64,000 nucleotides of DNA, taken from contig JBBIRA010000006.1 in NCBI GenBank assembly GCA_037442005.1, positions 16,852 to 80,851 on the forward strand, written 5' to 3'. Of the stretch, positions 24,832 to 32,227 are shown piece by piece (the first letter of the stretch is position 1; each line of letters begins with the position of its first letter). The notes under the pieces were generated by a model. It saw nothing but the letters and a program-made list of their open reading frames with translations, was not told the origin of the DNA and searched no databases. This DNA is from Leptospirillum sp037442005. GTDB lineage: Bacteria; Nitrospirota; Leptospirillia; Leptospirillales; Leptospirillaceae. A program made the translations under genes and the position numbers.

Positions 24832-25580
24832 GAGGCGTTCTCCTGCGGTTCGATTGTCGTGACCGGATCAAGGGTCACGACGACGATATTCAATGTGGCA
24901 AAACGTGATTCCTCAAAGGTCGTCTCCCGGACGGGATCAATGCTGCAGATGGCCTGGTCCGGTAAGCCGATATTTTCCACGACAACCATGTCCCGGATTC
25001 GGGGTGCGATCCCCGGTGTCTGATTCAGGACAGACCAGACGGTGTGGGGTCCTTTCGGGCCGTCGGTATAAAAAGCCAATACAGGTGCCTTCTTTGCCGC
25101 GTCAGGCAGGGCGGGTGAGTGGCCGGTCTTATGGAAAGAGACCACGGAGGCTTCTTCCCAGGGGATCCCCAGGAGCGCAAATGCCCGTTGAGCGAGTGTC
25201 GGTGCCGGGTAGAACGCCAGACTTCTCCGGTCGATTTCCCGGATCAGCGTTGATCCTATTCCATGGTAGAGGGGATCTCCTGAAGCCAGGACAATGGCGC
25301 ACCCTTTCGCTGGGGACTCTTCTAAAAAGAGCTTGAGCCGGTCTGTGAGGGGAGCGGTCTTCCCCCGGATCATGATGGTTTCAAGGGGTTCCGGAAGGGA
25401 GCCGGTCAATGTCTTCAGGTGTCTGTCCCCTCCGCAGAGGATCCGGCAATGTGAAAACAGACGGGAAAAACGGATGTCCTGAGTGGAAAGCCCTTCCGGT
25501 TCCATTCCGATGACATGGATCCGCGCGGAATCAGGGGAGAGGTCGATTCCGTTTTTCCTGGATGGATGGGTGGATGTCAC
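24828..25580 (-). CDS. cbiE: Cobalt-precorrin-7 C5-methyltransferase
   Basis: 250 residues, tetrapyrrole methylase family. Evidence: IHVIGMEPEGLSTQDI, ILCGGDRHLKTL, AIVLASGDPLYHGIGSTLIR and VVVENIGLPDQAI. The GTG start at 25580 overlaps the cbiD stop (GTGA), and the stop overlaps cbiT. The C5 methylation is carried out together with the CbiT step. Confidence 0.88.
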   Translation of the reverse strand: MTSTHPSRKNGIDLSPDSARIHVIGMEPEGLSTQDIRFSRLFSHCRILCGGDRHLKTLTGSLPEPLETIMIRGKTAPLTDRLKLFLEESPAKGCAIVLASGDPLYHGIGSTLIREIDRRSLAFYPAPTLAQRAFALLGIPWEEASVVSFHKTGHSPALPDAAKKAPVLAFYTDGPKGPHTVWSVLNQTPGIAPRIRDMVVVENIGLPDQAICSIDPVRETTFEESRFATLNIVVVTLDPVTTIEPQENAS

Positions 25581-26725
25581 CGTGTGATATCTCCTTCATG
25601 GGCGAGAATCGTTCCATCAAAGTTCGTGAGCAGGATTTCAATTGGAATCGCCTGTTTGACCGTTTTGGACAAATGGAAGTGAACCCGTCGGGACAGAAGC
25701 GAAAAAAATGAAGTACAACCGGAAGCCAGGGCAATCTCTCCAGCGTGACGGGCTGTATTGGCCAGGGAGATTTCATCGGACACCGGATCGGGGCACCCCG
25801 CTTCCCGTGCGAGGCTGGCGAGGAAAGAAAGATCGACCTGAGATCCAGCGGCGTGGGTTTGGGTGACCCCCGTGGCCAGTTTTGAAAATTTTCCGAGAAA
25901 ACCGGCCATGATGACTTTTCCGACATTTTTCTTTTGGGCTTCCCGAAGGGAGAAACCTGTAAAATCACCGATTTGCACAAAAGCTTCTTCCGGAAGATCC
26001 GGTCGGGCTTTCTGGGCGAATTTTTCGCTTTGACCGCCGGTGGTGAAGACAAGGGTCGTGATCCCTCTGGCCAGGGCGACATCGATGGCCTGGGTGATGC
26101 TGGCCCTGTAAGCGGCGGTACTGAAGGGAACCACGATGCCTTTTGTCCCGAGAATGGAGAGCCCACCCCTGATCCCCAGACGTCCGTTCAGGGTTTTCTC
26201 CGCCAGGACCTCTCCCCCTGGAATAGAGATGGTCACGTCCATTCCGACGTCTTTGAACCCATATTTTCCGGAGGCCCAATCGGCCAGGAGCGGCAGTCTC
26301 GAAGTAAACTCCTTCTGAATCATTTCCCGTGGAACCGGGTTGATGGCAGGATCCCCGACCGGGAGTCCAAGCCCCGGCTTGGTGACGGTGCCGACGCCTT
26401 CTCCGGCGAAAAAGCGGATCATGGGCTGGTCGGTGATCCGGATCCGGGTGACAATGGCGGCTCCGTGTGTGACATCAGGATCATCGCCGGCATCCTTGAT
26501 AATGGTGGCGGTCGCTTGTGGCGGGGCGGACGGAGACACCTTGGCACAAAGATCAAGGGAGGCCAGCGGAAAGACCGCTTTTTTTCCGATCGGCAAACGG
26601 ATGGCAATCTCTTCTGACGGGTTACCCGTCAGCAACGCCTCAAGACAGGCGGCGACCCCCGCCTGTGCACAGGCCCCTGTCGAGTAGCCGGTTCGTTGTC
26701 CTTTTTGTTTTTCTTTTATGTCCAC
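25577..26725 (-). CDS. cbiD: Cobalt-precorrin-5B C1-methyltransferase
   Basis: 382 residues from GTG 26725. The signature GQRTGYSTGACAQAGVAACL opens the protein, then IIKDAGDDPDVTHGAAIVT, GEGVGTVTKPGLGLPVGDPA, INPVPREMI, LGTKGIVVPFSTAAYRASI and KVIMAGFLGKFSKLATG. It adds the C1 methyl group in the oxygen-independent corrin route. An upstream TTG at 26836 would add 37 residues that do not look like the family, so the shorter form is preferred, although no strong ribosome site is visible. It heads the cbiD-E-T-G operon, every junction overlapping up to cbiT. Confidence 0.9.
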   Translation of the reverse strand: MDIKEKQKGQRTGYSTGACAQAGVAACLEALLTGNPSEEIAIRLPIGKKAVFPLASLDLCAKVSPSAPPQATATIIKDAGDDPDVTHGAAIVTRIRITDQPMIRFFAGEGVGTVTKPGLGLPVGDPAINPVPREMIQKEFTSRLPLLADWASGKYGFKDVGMDVTISIPGGEVLAEKTLNGRLGIRGGLSILGTKGIVVPFSTAAYRASITQAIDVALARGITTLVFTTGGQSEKFAQKARPDLPEEAFVQIGDFTGFSLREAQKKNVGKVIMAGFLGKFSKLATGVTQTHAAGSQVDLSFLASLAREAGCPDPVSDEISLANTARHAGEIALASGCTSFFSLLSRRVHFHLSKTVKQAIPIEILLTNFDGTILAHEGDITR

Positions 26726-26850
26726 AATGTCGGGGGTTCCGTCCTTTGTGTCGGTTCGGTGTCGGCTATGACGGGGGCAGGCAATCCTGTCCTTCTCATG
26801 ACCCGGGCGGACAAGCCGCTGCTGGTTTTGGGGCAAAGGGAATGAATGCT

Positions 26851-27768
26851 TTATCCTAGAACGCCCTGCCCCTTTTCTTCAAGTGATCTCCGGGAACTTT
26901 CTCCAGTCCGGTTGGGGACGGGGAGATCTCTTCCGGAGAGGACAGCCGGACCCGGAAGGGGTGACCGGAAGAGCCATTCTTCCATGGAGGGGAACGAAGA
27001 GAGTTTTTTCATCCCGATCCGGTGATCCGGAATCAGGCCGGACAGGAGGGACTGGAACAATGGTCCATGGTTCGGGTGAGCGATGTGGCACAGTTCATGA
27101 ACAATGACAAGATCCACATCGTGGTCTGCTAAAAAGGCCAGGCGGAACGAGAGAGACATGGTCCCCCGGCGGTTCATGGACCCCCATTGCCGATGGGTAT
27201 TCCTGACCACCACCCGGGTCGGGTAAAGGGCCATTTCCGGACATCGCACCAGAAGAATGGTCCGGATCCGTGTAAGGAAACTGTCCATCATGAACCGGCG
27301 GACTTTTTCCTGCCAATGGTCCCCCGGGAGGTCGGAGGGATCGGGAATACAAAGGTTCTGCCCGGAAAGGTAGGGAATCCTTCCGTTCCTACCGGCCGGG
27401 TCTTCCCTGTCCCGGTCCGGGAGGGACACCAGGGTAATGGGGACAAAGAATCCATTCACAGGAACGGTTGAACCGGTCCATCCTTCACCGGAATCGGGAG
27501 GAATGTCTTTTGCGGCTCCCGATCGCATAGCCATCTCCGTCAGATGGAGGAGGCGGTTTTGGATCCACCGGCGGTGACGACCCAGTATTTTCCTGATCTT
27601 TTCGTTTGTTGTTCCACGTGGAACTTTCAGTTGGAGTGTCCATCTGTCCGTTTCAGAAGCGGGAGAGATTGAGAGGGAATAACGGTGGGGGGAGGGATGG
27701 GTTTTAAGGATGAGAACGAGTTTGTCCGGTAAAACAATGGGGTCATCCTGGAGAGGGGGGCGTTTCAT
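26851..27768 (-). CDS. YgjP-like (DUF45) zinc metallopeptidase
   Basis: 305 residues. The C-terminal part has the zinc motif LVIVHELCHIAHPNHGPLFQ (HExxH plus a later N-H), preceded by RQWGSMNRRGTMSLSFRLAF, typical of YgjP/SprT-like DUF45 proteins often found with restriction or DNA-repair genes. The N-terminal part (LQLKVPRGTTNEKIRKIL, RRWIQNRLLHL) also fits the family. ATG 27768 is used with GGGAGGA ten bases upstream; a longer frame to 27924 is not supported. The coding sequence contains a parS site at 27610-27625. It may belong to the cbi transcription unit downstream. Confidence 0.8.
   Translation of the reverse strand: MKRPPLQDDPIVLPDKLVLILKTHPSPHRYSLSISPASETDRWTLQLKVPRGTTNEKIRKILGRHRRWIQNRLLHLTEMAMRSGAAKDIPPDSGEGWTGSTVPVNGFFVPITLVSLPDRDREDPAGRNGRIPYLSGQNLCIPDPSDLPGDHWQEKVRRFMMDSFLTRIRTILLVRCPEMALYPTRVVVRNTHRQWGSMNRRGTMSLSFRLAFLADHDVDLVIVHELCHIAHPNHGPLFQSLLSGLIPDHRIGMKKLSSFPSMEEWLFRSPLPGPAVLSGRDLPVPNRTGESSRRSLEEKGQGVLG
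27610..27625. promoter_or_regulatory. parS centromere site inside the YgjP-like gene
   Basis: TGTTCCACGTGGAACT contains the 14-bp perfect palindrome GTTCCACGTGGAAC (27611-27624), the core of the bacterial parS consensus bound by ParB. It differs from the second site in the window only at the last base. It lies 0.5 kb from the start of the ribosomal-protein cluster and about 7.9 kb from parB. Confidence 0.85.
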
Positions 27769-28009
27769 TGGTGTGCTTTCCTCCCGGGGGAATGGTTTTT
27801 CTGGGGAAGAGCCCGGCCGGTCAGGTGATGGGCTGCTGGCTCTTCGGTGGAGGGGCTGACTTGAGCTCCTCCCGGTGCTCAAAATGAGGCCTGAGTATAT
27901 CAGCCTGGAACCTTGGCTGGTCAACCGGCAGGGCGTTTCGGTGGATCTTTCGCGGTGCTTGAGGGCATGGAGCCGTTCCCTTGGAAAAGAGTGTTTTTTC
28001 CATCCTGTA

Positions 28010-28038
28010 TTGACTCAGGTGCAAGGATCTGATAAGTT
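28010..28038 (+). promoter_or_regulatory. Probable promoter for rplI (TTGACT-N17-TAAGTT)
   Basis: TTGACT at 28010-28015 and TAAGTT at 28033-28038 with 17 bases between. The -10 is a moderate match. It sits ~30 bases before the rplI start in the only sizeable gap before the long plus-strand cluster. Confidence 0.4.
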
Positions 28039-28066
28039 TCCCCGGTTAAGGATTAAAGGAGGGATC

Positions 28067-28522
28067 ATGAGCAAAATGTCTGTTATTTTAAAGCAAGATG
28101 TTGAAAAATTGGGAAAAGCAGGGGATCTGGTTCAGGTTTCCAAAGGCTACGCAAGAAATTACCTGATGCCCAAAAAGATGGTTATTGAAGCTGACAAGCA
28201 TAATCTCGAACTTGTGGAACTTCACCGGAAACAGGCCCGGGAGAGAGCCGACAAGCATCATCAGTCCCTGGTGGCGCTTTCGGGCCGGTTGTCAGAGATG
28301 ACCCTTTCTCTCACGGTCAAGGTGGGAGATGCCGACCGGTTGTTCGGATCGATTACAGCCCAGGATATTGTTGACGGGTTGAAAGCCCGTGATATTCTGC
28401 TTGACCGCAAACAGATTCATCTCGATCGTCCCCTGAAGGAGCTTGGGGAGTCCCGGGTCCCTGTCCGCCTTGGTGAAAAAGTAGAAACAGCTCTGAAGGT
28501 CGTTTTAGTCGCTTCAGTCTGA
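28067..28522 (+). CDS. rplI: 50S ribosomal protein L9
   Basis: 151 residues. The N-domain SVILKQDVEKLGKAGDLVQV followed by SKGYARNYLMPKKMVIEA is the L9 signature; a long central helix (LVELHRKQARERADKHHQ) joins it to the C-domain (LFGSITAQDIVDGLKAR). ATG 28067 has AAAGGAGGG upstream. It binds 23S rRNA at the L1 stalk base. Its place directly before rpmH is unusual, since L9 is commonly with rpsF-ssb-rpsR. Confidence 0.96.
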   Translation: MSKMSVILKQDVEKLGKAGDLVQVSKGYARNYLMPKKMVIEADKHNLELVELHRKQARERADKHHQSLVALSGRLSEMTLSLTVKVGDADRLFGSITAQDIVDGLKARDILLDRKQIHLDRPLKELGESRVPVRLGEKVETALKVVLVASV

Positions 28523-28577
28523 AGTCAGAAATGAACGGGGGGCGTAACCCCCCCCCGAATATGGGAGAGCCAGTACG

Positions 28578-28712
28578 ATGTCCATTACGTTCAAGCCTAG
28601 CAATCTGCGTCGGAAAAGAACACACGGATTTATGAAAAGAATGTCGACTCCTCAGGGTCGGAATGTCATCAAGAGACGGAGAGCCAAGGGTCGCCATCGC
28701 CTGACTGTTTGA
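28578..28712 (+). CDS. rpmH: 50S ribosomal protein L34
   Basis: 44 residues, very basic. It begins MSITFKPSNLRRKRTHGFMK and ends with GRNVIKRRRAKGRHRLTV, the full L34 pattern. ATG 28578 has GGGAGAG a little upstream. It opens the widely conserved rpmH-rnpA-yidD-yidC-mnmE block; dnaA, the usual upstream neighbour on the other strand, is not in the window. Confidence 0.96.
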   Translation: MSITFKPSNLRRKRTHGFMKRMSTPQGRNVIKRRRAKGRHRLTV

Positions 28713-28728
28713 GCGTGGTCTTCATCCA

Positions 28729-29070
28729 TTGAAATGGGTCCCGCTGCGAAAGTCTCAGATCCAGGACCTGATCAGGAGTCCCTTCCGCAAGATTTCCCTC
28801 CAGGAATGCATTGTTTTCTATCGGCCCGATCTTCCGCTCCAGGTCTCCTTTATCTCCGGGCGGAAACTCGGGAAAGCGCATGAGAGAAACCGGATCCGCC
28901 GTCGGATCCGGGAAGCGGTAAGACCATTGGGTCTTGTTCAGGAGGGTCAATGGATCTTCATGGGAAGGCGCCCGGCGATCAAGGCCGATTTTCATCAGAT
29001 GCAAAAGCGTCTTGCTGTCACTCTGAAGGAACTGACCCAGGATCAGCCGGGAAACTCTCTATCGGTCTGA
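28729..29070 (+). CDS. rnpA: Ribonuclease P protein component
   Basis: 113 residues. SGRKLGKAHERNRIRRRIRE is the conserved RNR basic motif that contacts RNase P RNA; FIFYRPD-like and VSFIS strands come before it. The only in-frame start is TTG 28729, 16 bases after rpmH, with no good ribosome site, so translation is probably coupled to rpmH. The protein assists the RNA in trimming tRNA 5' ends. Confidence 0.92.
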   Translation: MKWVPLRKSQIQDLIRSPFRKISLQECIVFYRPDLPLQVSFISGRKLGKAHERNRIRRRIREAVRPLGLVQEGQWIFMGRRPAIKADFHQMQKRLAVTLKELTQDQPGNSLSV

Positions 29071-29072
29071 TT

Positions 29073-29252
29073 GTGGCCTATCAGCGTTTTATGTCTCCCT
29101 GGCTGGCGCCTTCTTGCCGGTTTGATCCGACCTGTTCGTCATATGCTGCCGAAGCCTTCAGGAAGTATCCTTTTTTCAAGGCATTCGGGAAATCCCTGTG
29201 GAGAATCCTGCGATGCCATCCTTTTCACCCTGGAGGAAAGGACGAACCCTGA
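29073..29252 (+). CDS. yidD: Membrane protein insertion efficiency factor
   Basis: At least 59 residues. The family core is present: AYQRFMSPWLAPSCRFDPTC, then SSYAAEAFRKYPFFKAFGKS and LRCHPFHPGGKDEP. YidD helps membrane insertion with YidC. The start is unclear. GTG 29073, used here, cuts into the N-terminal amphipathic helix. The homologous region seems to begin a few codons earlier (KLSIGLIVAYQ), overlapping the end of rnpA, where only CTG (29067), ATT or ATC codons are available; the next upstream ATG is 28950. Confidence 0.82.
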   Translation: MAYQRFMSPWLAPSCRFDPTCSSYAAEAFRKYPFFKAFGKSLWRILRCHPFHPGGKDEP

Positions 29253-29309
29253 TCGCCCAGTCCAAGTTTCCCCTCATACGTGGAATTGTAGGAAAGGTTC
29301 CCTGGTAAA

Positions 29310-30845
29310 ATGCTGAAAAAACTCCTTCCGATTGTCCTGATCGTCCTTGCGTTCAATTTTCTGATTTACTCCATCTGGAACAAGCCGAAAGACGGAAAGA
29401 ATCTGGCTCCGACCGCGAAGAAAACATTGGAAGCGCTCTCGGTTCCGATGGTGGATGATCCTCTTACGTCTCTGTTCGAGATTTCCGGACAGGATGTCCG
29501 CTGGACTCTTTCTTTAAAAACCGGTCAGATTACGGGATGGGAGCTTGTACGGTATTCTCATCTTTCCAACGGGAAAACACTCGGTCTGCTTGTTTCAAAA
29601 CCAGGTTTTTCCTCGATGGGTCTTTTTACCCGGTCTCAGGGAACGCTGATTCCTCTTTATCCGGTTTCCGTGACGCTTGACGGGACACCTCTTGCCTCCG
29701 GCTCCCGGAAGACCCTATCCAGCGCGTCCAAAGTCGAAGAAAAGTTCATGGTGAACGGGAGCCCCCTGACGCTCACCTATGGATTGCCTGCATCGGGTTA
29801 CGAGGTGGCTGTCACCATCGCCAACCCGGGGAAAGTGCCGGTGATTTTCGGTTCGGGGGAAAACTTCGGTCTTTCCGGCATCACCCAGAGCTATGGGACA
29901 GAGTTCCAGGGGCCGATCCATTCCACCGAATCCAAGATGGAAGAGGTGAAAAAAGATGGTGTCTTCACCTTTGATCATCCTCTTGCCTGGCTGGGAAATG
30001 AAGATAAATATTTCATTGGTCTCTTCACGAATCCGAAGGGCATTGCCCTCTCTGAGATCCGCCGGTCGGGGCCGAACTCCTGGATTGAGCTGCAGGCCAT
30101 GGGAAATGCGTCGTTTTCCGTCATTGGTGAACCAAAGCGGTACGCTCTTCTCAAAGCGCAGAATCCTTCGCTGATCGATACGATCGATTTTGGCTGGTTC
30201 CTGTTTGGCCGCATCATGTTTATCAGTCTGATTGCAAAACCGTTGTTCCTTCTTATGACGTATCTTCACAATGTCCTGCTCAATTATGGTCTCGCGATTA
30301 TCCTGGTGACGATCATCATCAAACTGATCTTCTCTCCGCTCGCCTTCATGAGTTACCGGAGCATTCACCAGATGCAGACGCTGCAGCCGGAGATCAAGAA
30401 ACTTCAGAATCAGTACAAGGATGACAAGGCGGCGCTTAATCAGGCCCTGATGGCCCTTTACCGCGAACGGAGGGTGAATCCGCTGGGGGGCTGTCTTCCC
30501 ATGCTGGTCCAGATTCCTGTTTTTGTCGCCCTCTACAATATCTTGAACAATACGGTCGAGTTACGACAGGCTCCCTTCATTCTTTGGATTCATGACCTGT
30601 CGTTAAAGGATCCGTATTACATCCTGCCCATCTTGATGGGGCTGACGATGATCCTCCAGTACCGGCTGAATCCGGCATCACCCGATCCCGTGCAACAGAA
30701 AGTGATGATGTTTGTTCCGGTCATCATGACGTTTTTCTTTCTGAACTTTCCTTCGGGACTCGTTTTGTATTGGCTGGTTAATAATATTCTGACCATTCTC
30801 CAGCAATACCTGACAACGAGTTACCTGAAGAAGCAATCCGCCTGA
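29310..30845 (+). CDS. yidC: Membrane protein insertase YidC
   Basis: 511 residues. N-terminal membrane anchor (LKKLLPIVLIVLAFNFLIYS), a large periplasmic domain to ~residue 310 (ITQSYGTEFQGPIHSTESK), then the insertase core LLNYGLAIILVTIIIKLIFS, PLAFMSYRSIHQMQ, VNPLGGCLPMLVQIPVFVAL and FFLNFPSGLVLYWLVNNIL. This is the Gram-negative form with the periplasmic domain. It inserts and folds inner-membrane proteins with or without Sec. It lies between yidD and mnmE in the conserved order. Confidence 0.96.
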   Translation: MLKKLLPIVLIVLAFNFLIYSIWNKPKDGKNLAPTAKKTLEALSVPMVDDPLTSLFEISGQDVRWTLSLKTGQITGWELVRYSHLSNGKTLGLLVSKPGFSSMGLFTRSQGTLIPLYPVSVTLDGTPLASGSRKTLSSASKVEEKFMVNGSPLTLTYGLPASGYEVAVTIANPGKVPVIFGSGENFGLSGITQSYGTEFQGPIHSTESKMEEVKKDGVFTFDHPLAWLGNEDKYFIGLFTNPKGIALSEIRRSGPNSWIELQAMGNASFSVIGEPKRYALLKAQNPSLIDTIDFGWFLFGRIMFISLIAKPLFLLMTYLHNVLLNYGLAIILVTIIIKLIFSPLAFMSYRSIHQMQTLQPEIKKLQNQYKDDKAALNQALMALYRERRVNPLGGCLPMLVQIPVFVALYNILNNTVELRQAPFILWIHDLSLKDPYYILPILMGLTMILQYRLNPASPDPVQQKVMMFVPVIMTFFFLNFPSGLVLYWLVNNILTILQQYLTTSYLKKQSA

Positions 30846-30860
30846 TCCTGGGGTGCCCCC

Positions 30861-32213
30861 ATGGATCCGATTGTTGCTCTCGTCACCCCTCCCGTTCCTG
30901 GCCCGGTCGGAATTATCCGCCTGTCCGGGCCGGATCTTCTCCGGCAGTTTTCCAGGGCTTTTCTTTCTCTTCCTGACCAGCCCGTCCCGCGCCATGCCTA
31001 CCTGGCCAGTGTGTGTGACGGGGAGGGATCCCCTATAGATGAAGGGCTGATTCTTTATTTCCGTTCTCCGGACAGTTTTACCGGAGAAGATGTCATCGAA
31101 TGCCAGATGCACGGAAATCCTCATTCATTACGGGCAATCCAAAAACGTCTGATCGCATTGGGGGCCCGTGAAGCCCTCCCGGGAGAGTTTTCCTACCGCG
31201 CTTATTTGCACCACAAAATGACCCTTCTGAAAGCGGAATCGTTGAACCGGATGATCAGTGCCCCTTCCTATCAACATTTTCTCGGAGGGTTTTCCGATTA
31301 CACCGCTCCTGAGAGCGATCCGGTGGCCCGTCTTCGGGAGGAGGTTATCGATCTTCTTGCTCATTTTTATGTGGCGGTTGACCATCTTGACCTGCCGGAG
31401 GAAGAGGCTCCGGATCCAGAGAACCTTCTTTCCCGGCTTGATCATCTCATTGTTAAAACACGGACCATGCTCGAAGATCAGAAGAAAGGTCTTAAACAGC
31501 GTTCCGGGTTTACGGTGGCTCTTATAGGGCATCCCAATAGTGGAAAATCGTCCCTCTTCAATCGCCTTCTGGGGGAGTCAAGGGCCCTCGTTTCAACAGT
31601 TCCGGGAACGACACGGGATGTTATTGAAGGGCGGTACCCCACCCCGCATGGAGATATTGTTCTTCTTGATACGGCCGGTATCCGATTGACTGATGACCCC
31701 CTTGAAAAAGCCGGTATCCGGATGACCCGGTCATTACTCAGGGAGATCTCTCTGGCGGTGTTTCTCGTTTCCCCGGAGAACCTGTCTCCGGTCGCTCTTT
31801 CCCCCAAAGGGGATTTTCTGACGGTCCTGAATAAATCGGATCTCCTGGCGCGAAAGATCCTTCCTTCCCTGCTCAAGACGATGAATTCCCGTTTTACTCC
31901 TGTTTATCCTGTTTCTTCTAAAACCGGACAAGGAGTCAGCGAATTTCTGGAGGCTCTGTCCGAACGTGCCCGGGTGTATTATGAAGAAACGGGCAGGGGG
32001 GTCTCCGGGGCTTCTTCCTGTTTGCGGCGGGATCTGTTGTCGGGGTTCCTTCGTGAACTGAAGCAGTCCCGCCTGGCTCTCTCCCGGGGACAATTGATGG
32101 AAGCACTTCACGGAATTGAACTCTTCCGGGGAGAATGGGAGAAGCTGTTTGGAGTGGTTTCTCACGGGGAGGTGTATGACCGGGTTTTTGCCTCCTTTTG
32201 TATCGGCAAGTAG
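30861..32213 (+). CDS. mnmE: tRNA modification GTPase MnmE
   Basis: 450 residues. The N-terminal folate-binding domain starts DPIVALVTPPVPGPVGIIRL and includes SFTGEDVIECQMHGN. The G domain (~220-380) has GHPNSGKSSLFNRLLG (P-loop), PGTTRDVIEG, LLDTAGIR and LNKSD. The C-terminal FCIGK carries the essential cysteine. With MnmG it makes the cmnm5 group at the wobble uridine of certain tRNAs. It starts 15 bases after yidC. Confidence 0.95.
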   Translation: MDPIVALVTPPVPGPVGIIRLSGPDLLRQFSRAFLSLPDQPVPRHAYLASVCDGEGSPIDEGLILYFRSPDSFTGEDVIECQMHGNPHSLRAIQKRLIALGAREALPGEFSYRAYLHHKMTLLKAESLNRMISAPSYQHFLGGFSDYTAPESDPVARLREEVIDLLAHFYVAVDHLDLPEEEAPDPENLLSRLDHLIVKTRTMLEDQKKGLKQRSGFTVALIGHPNSGKSSLFNRLLGESRALVSTVPGTTRDVIEGRYPTPHGDIVLLDTAGIRLTDDPLEKAGIRMTRSLLREISLAVFLVSPENLSPVALSPKGDFLTVLNKSDLLARKILPSLLKTMNSRFTPVYPVSSKTGQGVSEFLEALSERARVYYEETGRGVSGASSCLRRDLLSGFLRELKQSRLALSRGQLMEALHGIELFRGEWEKLFGVVSHGEVYDRVFASFCIGK

Positions 32214-32227
32214 AAAGAGGAATGGAT

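Noticed and set aside
27769..28066. Possible replication origin at the strand switch
   Set aside because: Gene direction changes and parS sites are close, but there are no DnaA-box clusters or AT-rich unwinding element in this 298-base gap.
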